Shown here in pieces: positions 54,450 through 64,000 of a DNA stretch of 64,000 nt (its first letter is position 1; the number at the start of each line of letters is the position of its first letter). The DNA is from Forficula auricularia (lineage: Eukaryota; Arthropoda; Insecta; Dermaptera; Forficulidae), in assembly GCA_024734495.1 (NCBI GenBank), contig JALMQS010000085.1, positions 16,742,334-16,806,333 on the forward strand. The letters run 5' to 3'. Made by a program: the position numbers and the translations under genes. The notes below the pieces were generated by a model. The model was not told the DNA's origin, ran no database searches, and saw only the letters and a list, made by a program, of their open reading frames with translations.

Positions 54450-55270
54450 GGGGTCGGTAGCGCAGTCAGTTAGACCACCAACTTTTCTAATACGTTTAGG
54501 AGAACATCAACCTAGACTTCATCAGTTCGATCCCAGCAAGAAGCAAAGTGAATTTAATTATTAAAGAAAAAAACCTCGGCTCTCGAAACTGACAATTTCT
54601 GGTTCTACAAATCTTCGCGCATGCGGAGGACAAAATTTCTGTAACAAGCAACCATGAATCGTGAGAGACAAAACAAGATTACCGCAGGAGGTAACCAATC
54701 CACCCACACTCGAGTGGCAACCGGGCATTCAGATTCTAGGGGACCCGTACAATCACGATATCAAGGAAGAAACAATGGAAGAATAAAACCAAAAATCCAT
54801 ACATACCTGGGCACCTTTAACATCGACACACTCATCCGTCCAGGAAAATTACATAGCCTGACCATGGAACTCGATAAACAAAAAAATCAAGATTCTGACC
54901 TTGCAAGAAACAAGATTCACCGAAGAAAACATCATGGACTATGTGAAATAAAGAAACTCAAAAACATCCAGTGGGTTGAAGAAATCAATAAAGATCTAGA
55001 TATAGCAGGGATAAGTCGATCAGACATACAGGACAGAAACACGTTCCGGAAAAAGATAGAGGCGTTTAAGGTCCAACCAAAAAAAGCTTTGCGTGATCCC
55101 AACCCGTATAGCACAGAGACCAAAATAAAACCCGAATGCAACTTTTTTGAATGGTTGAATTATAGTCTTTATATAGTTTTAATTAGGTTGAATTACGGTT
55201 TCTAAAGAGTAGTTATGTCTCGTTTTTTTCTGTTTTGCAACTGTTAAGGGTCCAAACGCAACTAATAATA
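54450..55270 (+). mobile_element. tRNA-headed, LINE-derived chimeric element (821 bp)
   Basis: Flanked by the exact 15-bp duplication atttattcatattga (54435-54449, 55271-55285), so both ends are original. The 5' end is tRNA-like: A box tagcgcagtcagttaga (54458-54474) and B box cagttcgatccc (54523-54534). A non-coding stretch follows, then a LINE ORF relic, and a 3' end with (TAA)n. This is a SINE-type head on the two ends of a LINE. Confidence 0.82.
54654..55205 (+). pseudogene. Internally deleted LINE ORF (endonuclease start joined to C-terminus)
   Basis: An open frame of 183 codons. Residues 1-60 are basic and Gln-rich (MNRERQNKITAGG...). About residues 61-85 read 'LGTFNIDTLIRPGKLHSLT', the first strand of an AP-type endonuclease. 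A one-base change in an A-run then shifts the frame; the neighbouring frame reads 'KILTLQETRFTEENIMDY', containing the catalytic QET motif. Directly after this comes 'WVEEINKDLDIAGISRSDI', typical of the extreme C-terminus of such LINEs. The catalytic endonuclease, RT and everything between are deleted, so it cannot mobilise itself. Confidence 0.72.
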
Positions 55271-55285
55271 ATTTATTCATATTGA

Positions 55286-55609
55286 ACAGAGATCGATTTC
55301 GCCATAATTAACTTCACCATCTATTCATATCAAATATAATTTCTTAACTATATATATGTGGGAAATTAATTGTTTAATTAATTATTTAATTTAGTGAATT
55401 ATATTGATTTCAGTTTAAGATCATACATATGTTTGCCACATGTCCGTCTGGGCTTTCTGCCCTTGTGAAGGTCGCATTCTTTCTTTTTAGCGAGCATTGT
55501 GTCCAAGGGCTGTCGGCTGCAGGCACCCTCACCCTACTCATATGCATGTGTGTATGTGTGTTCCAGCTGAGGAGCAGTCGTTGAGAAGCAGGGTTGCCAA
55601 TTTAGCGGT
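55286..55609. other. Unassigned sequence
   Basis: 55430-55600 is of balanced composition ('gggctttctgcccttgtgaa') but has no frame or motif I recognise. Confidence 0.4.
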
Positions 55610-55823
55610 TTTCCCGCTAGATCTGGCTATTTTTTACTCCATCTAGCTAGAAGAAATCTCATCTAGCGGCTAGCGGGAAATCTGGCTATTTTCAAACATT
55701 TCTGGCGGGATTTCTGGCTTTTTTTACAAATCAAGTTAAATTCATTTTTTAAGCAAAATTCCTCTATTTACAATACATTTTCAACATTAACAAAATTACT
55801 GTTGACAGTTGGCACTCTGTCGT
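55592..55823. mobile_element. Candidate hAT-like element
   Basis: Left end cagggttgccaatttagc and right end gttggcactctg are loose complements. The interior repeats 'atctggctatttt' (55619, 55679) and 'ctagcgg' words. No target duplication seen, hence tentative. Confidence 0.35.
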
Positions 55824-56539
55824 ATCTTCTTTTCTACTCTCTCGTATTATATTTTGAAAATTAAATTTAAATATAGCGCGCGCACTTTATTTTAGTTTAA
55901 CATATTTTTAAAATATGACAAAACCGCCCTAGCTACCCATCATTTTGATCTAAATCATCAATTCAAGTTTGATGATACATTAATATTAGATTTTGAACCA
56001 GTGTATTTTAAAAGAACAATAAGTGAAATGATTCACATTTCGTTAAATGATACAGTGAATTTTAGAACAGACACCCAGAATTTAAGTGGCATTTATAGTT
56101 TTTTGCTAAACAGGTATAAGGATAAAAATAAAAAGTAAAAAATAAATAATAATAAAAAAATTTCAAAAATAAATGCAATTATATGTTGAAAATAAAAATA
56201 GATTTCTAATGGATTTTTTCATCTAATAATAACTTGACTGGTGTCGTTGACATATATTTTATTAATGTATAAGTTTAATTTATTCGAAGTTGAGATTTTT
56301 GTATATAGGGATAAAAAGAAAAGTATTCTATTGTATTTTTATAAGAAGTGATTTTCTGTTCTGTTTTGTATTGATAAGGTTGTTATTATAAAGAGAAAAA
56401 AATTGTGTTTTTTGTGAATGTGCCAAATATCTTTTGAAAATTGTATTCTGATGGCCTTCAATGGTAACGAAGGTAATAAGAAAATTTAGACGAATATGTG
56501 ACATGACTATTTGGTAGGTAAACTATTGATACATGTTTG
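55824..56539. other. AT-rich sequence, no feature recognised
   Basis: No supported gene or repeat. Confidence 0.45.
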
Positions 56540-56705
56540 TTTTTGGATTCTGACTGTACTTTTGTAAATTAATATCAAGAATGTTCTTATAATTGTAGAA
56601 GCCCTGAAGAAGTCGGCAAAGTCGACGAAACGTTGGTGGATAAATAAAAAAGTCACACATAAAAAACTTGTCCTTATTTTCCCAATATAAACTTTCAAAT
56701 TATAT
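56540..56705 (+). mobile_element. Hammerhead-bearing repeat, solitary copy
   Basis: About 160 bp matching the right inner arm of the foldback at 25467-25622 ('tctgactgtactttt', 'tcaagaatgttcttataatt', 'cttgtccttattttcccaat'). A single, uninverted copy, so this is the basic repeat unit. Confidence 0.8.
56604..56634 (+). ncRNA. Hammerhead-like ribozyme core
   Basis: CTGAAGA, A, stem II GTCG/CGAC around GCAAAGT, GAAACGTT. Identical to the core at 25529 and in the same sequence context. Confidence 0.65.
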
Positions 56706-57057
56706 AATAAATTACTATGTAATTAATCATACAGGCAGTGATTGTTTATTTATTCTCCTATTGTTGTAATTTTAAGTGTTATTGTTGTTTTCGTATGTCA
56801 GTCTTTTTAAGTTAATAAAACCCAAATTAAAGATTGTTTTTATATAATTCTTTACAATCTAAACGTTCATGTAAAAAACCAGCTTATCTTGAAGATAATA
56901 AAATATAATTTTGGAGTAGGAGAGTAGTATAATTAAAATTAATTACTATATAAATATATATACAATTTTTGCTAGCTTAATAAGAGTAGATTAAAAGATT
57001 CTCAGAGTTAAATATAATTGAAAATGTATTTTTGCCAAAAGTAGCAGAATTTTTATG
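56706..57057. other. AT-rich sequence, no feature recognised
   Basis: A/T-rich; nothing recognised. Confidence 0.45.
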
Positions 57058-57206
57058 AATTGAAGGAGACAATAAAAGAGTGTGTATTAAGCAGGAAAAA
57101 TAAATTTTGAATTTATTCATACGGGACTATAGTTTCGAGGGGTTTGCTCTCTTTATCAGTCTATTTTTCCAACAGAAGAGACACTCTTTTATTGTTTCCT
57201 TCAATA
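57058..57206. repeat. Small foldback with hammerhead-like core
   Basis: 27-bp arms ('ttgaaggagacaataaaaga' and its complement at 57178-57205) enclose about 90 bp. Confidence 0.7.
57129..57159 (-). ncRNA. Hammerhead-like core, diverged
   Basis: Minus strand: CTGATAA (G8 replaced by A), AGAG/CTC stem II, then GAAACTAT. The G8 change would normally abolish cleavage. Confidence 0.4.
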
Positions 57207-57359
57207 AATAATAAAATTAGTAGTGATAAGTGAAAGTCGAATGGTGTGTTTTAAACATGGTTAAATTATTCATAATGATCAGTGATAATAATATGACGTA
57301 CTATTCTAAGCCGATTAAGATTATCTTGCAAGATATGCTAAGAATAGATTCCTCTCGAA

Positions 57360-57545
57360 GGGTATATAAGGGGAAGAGAGATTGGGAGAGTAGCGAGGGG
57401 GCAAGAGATAGGGACAGTGACTGGTGTTGGAGGGGGTAGATAGGGACAGTGTGGGGGGAGATAGGGGCAGTGGTGAGAAGGGGGATAGAATGAATATAAG
57501 GGGGAGATAGAATGAATATAAGGGGGAGTGATAGGGAGAATGCGC
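57360..57545 (+). repeat. Purine-rich low-complexity tract
   Basis: Repeats of 'gggggagataggg' and 'gatagaatgaatataagggg' (twice). The minus-strand 91- and 97-codon Ser/Pro/Leu-rich frames simply translate this tract. Confidence 0.75.
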
Positions 57546-58124
57546 AGTGTACCTCAGGAAGTGGCGAGTGAAACATCGACTGTGAGTATTACAATATGGC
57601 CTCTCTACCTTCATCCACCCACTGAGCTGATTCCACCCTCACTAATAAACGACCATTCATCCCTTATATTAAAGAATTTTTTCTTTCTACTTATTATAAT
57701 TTTTCATAAATGAAATAGTGTTTGTGTATGTTTTCGGTAAAAGTGAAGATATTTTATAGTTCTAATAACTCAATTTTTTAACGACAAATGTCTATTCTAA
57801 AAATAAAATATACCTACTTGCAGGTAGCTAATATCTTCTATAATATTGTGTAGATATTTAATAATTTTGCCCATAAAAAGGTAAATCTTTTGGGACCAAA
57901 GTGTACACATTCATGAGTTCCAGGTTAGAAACGCATTCAAAATTTAGAATTGAAATTCATATGTTCGGTGACTTATTTGATAAAATTTGTTGATATTAAG
58001 GAGAGTTTCATAAAAAAATAAAACTAAATTATTTTTAATACTTGGGTAACGGGTAGGTGTGTACTTTTTGGTACTTATATAGAGAAAGAAGTTTAGACCT
58101 AGAATCATATCCTATTCCTAATCC
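57546..58124. other. AT-rich sequence upstream of the array
   Basis: No gene. 'ggtgtgtactttttggtact' near 58056 weakly resembles array words. Confidence 0.4.
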
Positions 58125-58211
58125 TATAACAATTTATTCCGTATTATCTTAAATCCTTATTCCTTCGAAACCGAAATGTTTCGCGAGTATATTTTTAATT
58201 GTTCGCGAGTT

Positions 58212-60179
58212 TAAGTGTGTACATCTGGGGTCAGAGTATTCCAAGTCAAGCAGCGAGACCTTGGCTATTAAAGTAAGATATCTTTATAATAATCTATTCT
58301 TATAATAAAGTAAGTAATAAATAGTCTAAAATTTTCAAGTAATTTTTTCGAGTTTTTCACAAAAAAGATCAAACAAAATAAATAAATAATAAAAAAAGAA
58401 AATTAAAACTTTAAGTTTAAAATCAATTTGTCTAAATAAATTATATATTTTAAATATAATTTTATTGCGAATATTTGTATAAAAATACTTTAAATTCACT
58501 ATATTATTTTACTAATAATATCTTTTATCTATTTTCAGGTAAGTGGTCGTCCTACTAATATTAACATTTACTAGATTAAGTATTTGATTTTCTTATGTCC
58601 TGGAAAATCAAATCCTTAATCTTTTTAGCCTTTTATCCATTTTCCAGTAAATTCCTTACTCTTTCCATTTCGAAGAGAATCGCGAGTATATTTTTTATTG
58701 TGCGCGAGTGTCAGAGTGTTAATGTGGGGTCAGCATCGCAGGTCGAAACACGAGACGTTGGCTGTTAAGGTAATATATCTATTTAATATTCTATATTACT
58801 TTAAATTCACTAAATTATTTTACTAATAATTTCGTTTTTTCTATTTCCAGGTAGGTGGTCGTCCTACTAATATTAACATTTACTAAATTGAGTATTTGAT
58901 ATTCTTATGTCCTGGAAAATCAAATACTTAATCTTTTTAGCCTTTTATCCATGTTCCCGTAAATTCCTTACTCTTTCCATCTCAAAGTGAATCGCGAGTA
59001 TATTTTTTATTGTGCGCGAGTGTCAGAGTGTTACTGTGGGGTCAGTATCGCAGGTCGAAACACGAGACGTTGGCTGTTAAGGTACTATATCTATTTAATA
59101 CTATATATAACTTTAAATTCACTAAATTATTTTACTAATGATTTATTTTTTTCTATTTCCAGGTAAGTGTTCGTCCTACTAATATTAACATTTACTAATA
59201 AGTGTGTACATCTGGGGTCAGAGTATTCCAAGTCAAGCAGCGAGACCTTGGCTATTAAAGTAAGATATCTTTATAATAATCTATTCTTATAATAAAGTAA
59301 GTAATAAATAGTCTAAAATTTTCAAGTAATTTTTTCGAGTTTTTCACAAAAAAGATCAAACAAAATAAATAAATAATAAAAAAAGAAAATTAAAACTTTA
59401 AGTTTAAAATCAATTTGTCTAAATAAATTATATATTTTAAATATAATTTTATTGCGAATATTTGTATAAAAATACTTTAAATTCACTATATTATTTTACT
59501 AATAATATCTTTTATCTATTTTCAGGTAAGTGGTCGTCCTACTAATATTAACATTTACTAGATTAAGTATTTGATTTTCTTATGTCCTGGAAAATCAAAT
59601 CCTTAATCTTTTTAGCCTTTTATCCATTTTCCAGTAAATTCCTTACTCTTTCCATTTCGAAGAGAATCGCGAGTATATTTTTATTGTGCGCGAGTGTCAG
59701 AGTGTTAATGTGGGGTCAGCATCGCAGGTCGAAACACGAGACGTTGGCTGTTAAGGTAATATATCTATTTAATATTCTATATTACTTTAAATTCACTAAA
59801 TTATTTTACTAATAATTTCGTTTTTTCTATTTCCAGGTAGGTGGTCGTCCTACTAATATTAACATTTACTAAATTGAGTATTTGATATTCTTATGTCCTG
59901 GAAAATCAAATACTTAATCTTTTAGCCTTTTATCCATGTTCCCGTAAATTCCTTACTCTTTCCATCTCAAAGTGAATCGCGAGTATATTTTTTATTGTGC
60001 GCGAGTGTCAGAGTGTTACTGTGGGGTCAGTATCGCAGGTCGAAACACGAGACGTTGGCTGTTAAGGTACTATATCTATTTAATACTATATATAACTTTA
60101 AATTCACTAAATTATTTTACTAATGATTTATTTTTTCTATTTCCAGGTAAGTGTTCGTCCTACTAATATTAACATTTAC
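58212..60179 (+). repeat. Higher-order duplication, 2 x ~987 bp
   Basis: The block starting taagtgtgtacatctgg at 58212 is repeated from 59199 with very few differences. Each block has one diverged long unit followed by two standard units. Confidence 0.88.
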
Positions 60180-60764
60180 TAGATTAAGTATTTGATTTTC
60201 TTATGTCCTGGAAAATCAAATTCTTAATCTTTTAAGCCTTTTATCCATTTTCCCCGTAAATTCCTTAGTCTTTCCATCTCGAAGTGAATCGCGAGTATAT
60301 TTTTTTTGTGCGCGAGTATCAGAGTGTTACTGTGGGGTCAGCATCGCAGGTCGAAACACGAGACGTTGGCTGTTAAGGTACTATATCTATTTAATACTCT
60401 ATATTACTTTAAATTCACTAAATTATTTTACTAATAATTTCTTTTTTCTATTTCCAGGTAAGTGCTCGTCCTACTAATATTAACATTTACTAGATTGAGT
60501 ATTTGATATTCTTATGCGAGTATCAGAGTGTTACTGTGGGGTCAGCATCGCAGGTCGAAACACGAGACATTGGCTGTTAAGGTACTATATCTATTTAATA
60601 CTCTATATTACTTTAAATTTACTAAATTATTTTACTAATAATTTCTTTTTTCTATTTCCAGGTAAGTGCTCGTCCTACTAATATTAACATTTACTAGATT
60701 AAGTATTTGATTTTCTTATGCCCTGGAAAATCAAATTCTTAATCTTTTTAGCCTTTTATCCATT

Positions 60765-60789
60765 TTCCCGTAAATTCCTTACTCTTTCC
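60765..60789 (+). other. Representative exon-like block start in array unit
   Basis: In this unit 'cttaatctttttag' precedes a 141-nt stretch (about 60749-60889) that ends 'ctgttaag' before 'gtacta'. The block is 47 codons long and open in its first frame ('SRSESRVYFLLCASVRV', 'WGQHRRSKHETLAVK'). Equivalent blocks occur in most units. Two units (near 59680 and 60300) have lost one base in a T-run and are shifted. Coding status is speculative. Confidence 0.3.
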
Positions 60790-60943
60790 ATCTCGAAGTG
60801 AATCGCGAGTATATTTTTTATTGTGCGCGAGTGTCAGAGTGTTACTGTGGGGTCAGCATCGCAGGTCGAAACACGAGACGTTGGCTGTTAAGGTACTATA
60901 TCTATTTAATACTCTATATTACTTTAAATTCACTAAATTATTT

Positions 60944-60979
60944 TACTAATAATTTCTTTTTTCTATTTCCAGGTAAGTG
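60944..60979 (+). promoter_or_regulatory. Recursive-splice-site-like junction (type example)
   Basis: Branch-site-like 'ttttactaat', a pyrimidine tract with no intervening AG, then ctatttccag directly joined to gtaagtg (junction after 60972). A 3' splice site fused to a 5' splice site matches the ratchet-point consensus of recursive splicing. The same junction occurs after 58538, 58850, 59162, 59525, 59836, 60146, 60457, 60661, 61284, 61596, 61908, 62220, 62530, 62842, 63155, 63467 and 63779. Confidence 0.55.
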
Positions 60980-63900
60980 CTCGTCCTACTAATATTAACA
61001 TTTACTAGATTGAGTATTTGATATTCTTATGTCCTGGAAAATCAAATACTTAATCTTTTTAGCCTTTTATCAATGTTCCCGTAAATTCCTTACTCTTTCC
61101 ATCTCGAAGTGAATCGCGAGTATATTTTTTATTGTGCGCGAGTGTCAGTGTGTTACTGTGGGGTCAGTATCGCAGGTCGAAACACGAGACGTTGGCTGTT
61201 AAGGTACTATATCTATTTAATACTATATATAACTTTAAATTCACTAAATTATTTTACTAATGATTTATTTTTTTCTATTTCCAGGTAAGTGTTCGTCCTA
61301 CTAATATTAACATTTACTAGATTAAGTATTTGATTTTCTTATGTCCTGGAAAATCAAATTCTTAATCTTTTAAGCCTTTTATCCATTTTCCCGTAAATTC
61401 CTTACTCTTTCCATCTCGAAGTGAATCGCGAGTATATTTTTTATTGTGCGCGAGTATCAGAGTGTTACTGTGGGGTCAGCATCGCAGGTCGAAACACGAG
61501 ACGTTGGCTGTTAAGGTACTATATCTTTTTAATACTCTATATTACTTTAAATTCACTAAATTATTTTACTAATAATTTCTTTTTTTCTATTTCCAGGTAA
61601 GTGCTCATCCTACTAATATTAACATTTACTAGATTGAGTATTTGATATTCTTATGTCCTGGAAAATCAAATACTTAATCTTTTTAGCCTTTTATCCATGT
61701 TCCCGTAAATTCCTTACTCTTTCAATCTCGAAGTGAATCGCGAGTATATTTTTTATTGTGCGCGAGTGTCAGTGTGTTACTGTGGGGTCAGCATCGCAGG
61801 TCGAAACACGAGACGTTGGCTGTTAAGGTACTATATCTATTTAATACTCTATATTACTTTAAATTCACTAAATTATTTTACTAATAATTTCTTTTTTTCT
61901 ATTTCCAGGTAAGTGCTCGTCCTACTAATATTAACATTTACTAGATTAAGTATTTCATTTTCTTATGCCCTGGAAAATCAAATTCTTAATCTTTTTAGCC
62001 TTTTATCCATTTTCCCGTAAATTCCTTACTCTTTCCATCTCGAAGTGAATCGCGAGTATATTTTTTATTGTGCGCGAGTGTCAGAGTGTTACTGTGGTAT
62101 CAGTATCCCAGGTCGAAACACGAGACGTTGGCTGTTAAGGTAATATATCTATTTAATATTCTATATTACTTTAAATTCACTAAATTATTTTACTAATAAT
62201 TTCGTTTTTTCTATTTCCAGGTAGGTGGTCGTCCTACTAATATTAACATTTACTAGATTGAGTATTTGATATTCTTATGTCCTGGAAAATCAAATACTTA
62301 ATCTTTTAGCCTTTTATCAATGTTCCCGTAAATTCCTTACTCTTTCCATCTCAAAGTGAATCGCGAGTATATTTTTTATTGTACGCGAGTGTCAGAGTGT
62401 TACTGTGGGGTCAGTATCGCAGGTCGAAACACGAGACGTTGGCTGTTAAGGTTCTATATCTATTTAATACTATATATAACTTTAAATTCACTAAATTATT
62501 TTACTAATGATTTATTTTTTCTATATCCAGGTAAGTGTTCGTCCTACTAATATTAACATTTACTAGATTAAGTATTTGATTTTCTTATGTCCTGGAAAAT
62601 CAAATTCTTAATCTTTTAAGCCTTTTATCCATTTTCCCGTAAATTCCTTACTCTTTCCATCTCGAAGTGAATCGCGAGTATATTTTTTATTGTGCGCGAG
62701 TATCAGAGTGTTACTGTGGGGTCAGCATCGCAGGTCGAAACACGAGACGTTGGCTGTTAAGGTACTATATCTTTTTAATACTCTATATTACTTTAAATTC
62801 ACTAAATTATTTTACTAATAATTTCTTTTTTTCTATTTCCAGGTAAGTGCTCATCCTACTAATATTAACATTTACTAGATTGAGTATTTGATATTCTTAT
62901 GTCCTGGAAAATCAAATACTTAATCTTTTTAGCCTTTTATCCATGTTCCCGTAAATTCCTTACTCTTTCAATCTCTAAGTGAATCGCGAGTATATTTTTT
63001 ATTGTGCGCGAGTGTCAGTGTGTTACTGTGGGGTCAGTATCGCAGGTCGAAACACGAGACGTTGTCTGTTAAGGTACTATATCTATTTAATACTATATAT
63101 AACTTTAAATTCACTAAATTATTTTACTAATGATTTATTTTTTTTCTATTTCCAGGTAAGTGCTCGTCCTACTAATATTAACATTTACTAGATTGAGTAT
63201 TTGATATTCTTATGTCCTGGAAAATCAAATACTTAATCTTTTTAGCCTTTTATCCATGTTCCCGTAAATTCCTTACTCTTTCAATCTCGAAGTGAATCGC
63301 GAGTATATTTTTTATTGTGCGCGAGTGTCAGAGTGTTACTGTGGGGTCAGTATCGCAGGTCGAAACACGAGACGTTGGCTGTTAAGGTACTATATCTATT
63401 TAATACTATATATAACTTTAAATTCACTAAATTATTTTACTAATGATTTATTTTTTTCTATTTCCAGGTAAGTGTTCGTCCTACTAATATTAACATTTAC
63501 TAGATTAAGTATTTGATTTTCTTATGTCCTGGAAAATCAAATTCTTAATCTTTTTAGCCTTTTATCCATTTTCCCGTAAATTCCTTACTCTTTCCATCTC
63601 GAAGTGAATCGCGAGTATATTTTTTATTGTGCGCGAGTATCAGAGTGTTACTGTGGGGTCAGCATCGCAGGTCGAAACACGAGACGTTGGCTGTTAAGGT
63701 ACTATATCTATTTAATACTCTATATTACTTTAAATTCACTAAATTATTTTACTAATAATTTCTTTTTTTCTATTTCCAGGTAAGTGCTCGTCCTACTAAT
63801 ATTAACATTTACTAGATTAAGTATTTGATTTTCTTATGCCCTGGAAAATCAAATTCTTAATCTTTTTAGCCTTTTATCCATGTTCCCGTAAATTCCTTAC

Positions 63901-64000
63901 TCTTTCCATCTCAAAGTGAATCGCGAGTATATTTTTTATTGTGCGCGAGTGTCAGAGTGTTACTGTGGGGTCAGCATCGCAGGTCGAAACACGAGACGTT

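Larger units (their letters stand above)
58125..64000 (+). repeat. ~312-bp tandem array with splice-site-like signals
   Basis: Seventeen-odd units follow one another to the window end. The word tgcgcgagt starts at 58701, 59013, 59687, 59998, 60309, 60515 (short unit), 60824, 61135, 61447, 61759, 62071, 62382 (mutated), 62693, 63005, 63318, 63630 and 63943, a 311-313 bp spacing. The first unit and its duplicate (58125-58540, 59199-59525) are a diverged, longer version. Each unit contains 'cctggaaaatcaaat', 'ctttttagccttttatcc', 'gaatcgcgagtata', 'aggtcgaaacacgagac', 'ggctgttaaggtact', 'ttttactaat', 'ctatttccaggtaagtg' and 'ctactaatattaac'. The array is either a satellite or a tandemly amplified piece of an intron/exon region; 64-76-codon frames in it read across these signals. 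Confidence 0.93.

Noticed and set aside
57301..57614. Ser/Pro/Leu-rich minus-strand frames of 91 and 97 codons
   Set aside because: Translation of a purine-rich low-complexity tract; no start or domain support.
59972..63191. Recurrent 64-70-codon frames starting MNREYIFYCARV
   Set aside because: Present because the array unit repeats; they read through the splice-like CAG/GTAAGT junction and a stop soon follows. The frame-one 141-nt block is the more interesting reading.

Overview
This 64 kb window looks like repeat-rich, very AT-rich nuclear DNA from an animal, most likely an insect or other arthropod. I found no intact host protein-coding gene. Long A/T tracts, absence of operon-like gene packing, tRNA-derived SINE heads with A and B boxes, non-LTR retrotransposon remains, TA-flanked and 8-bp-TSD MITEs, and splice-site-like sequences all argue for a metazoan. 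The LINE protein resembles the 'endonuclease-reverse transcriptase / CFDP2-like' group common in insects. The species cannot be named from the sequence. Most open frames of 60-130 codons are A/T-rich chance frames or lie inside repeats.

Layout. 0-6 kb: mariner-like and foldback MITEs, a Helitron-like repeat and a tRNA-headed SINE. 6-9.2 kb: two copies of a hammerhead-bearing repeat (one interrupted by a SINE) leading into a 178-bp satellite array. 9.2-10.2 kb: a 971-bp duplicate of 3.96-4.93 kb. 10.5-14.5 kb: a nested composite in which short outer inverted repeats enclose a foldback element and a mariner-like repeat split by a 2.5 kb dead LINE with a 14-bp target duplication. 15-26 kb: a hAT-type MITE family with 8-bp TSDs, a 1.1 kb non-autonomous hAT, large foldback elements and hammerhead motifs. 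27-33 kb: hAT-like and Tigger-like MITEs, the latter with a paralogous empty site, and tRNA-like and other hairpins. 34-42 kb: LINE 3' tails, satellite-derived blocks, a tRNA-like sequence and GC-rich islands. 42-50 kb: nested foldbacks with hammerhead motifs, a mariner-like element carrying two hAT-type MITEs at the same target word, and the second 1.1 kb hAT copy. 50-58 kb: a second LINE fragment, a hairpin element broken by an ORF-bearing insert, and a complete 821-bp element that fuses a tRNA-like head to the two ends of a LINE. 58.1 kb to the end: a tandem array of about 312-bp units running off the window.

Two things stand out. (1) Every complete unit of the 58-64 kb array contains a textbook branch site, polypyrimidine tract and CAG directly abutting GTAAGT or GTAGGT. 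This is the signature of a recursive (zero-length-exon) splice site, repeated 18 times, and each unit also has an open 141-nt symmetric exon-like block. (2) At least a dozen copies of a minimal hammerhead-ribozyme core (CTGAnGA, stem II, CGAAACGT) are scattered over the window on both strands, mostly inside inverted repeats. This fits the minimalist hammerheads known from Penelope-like retroelements, although no Penelope reverse transcriptase is present here.
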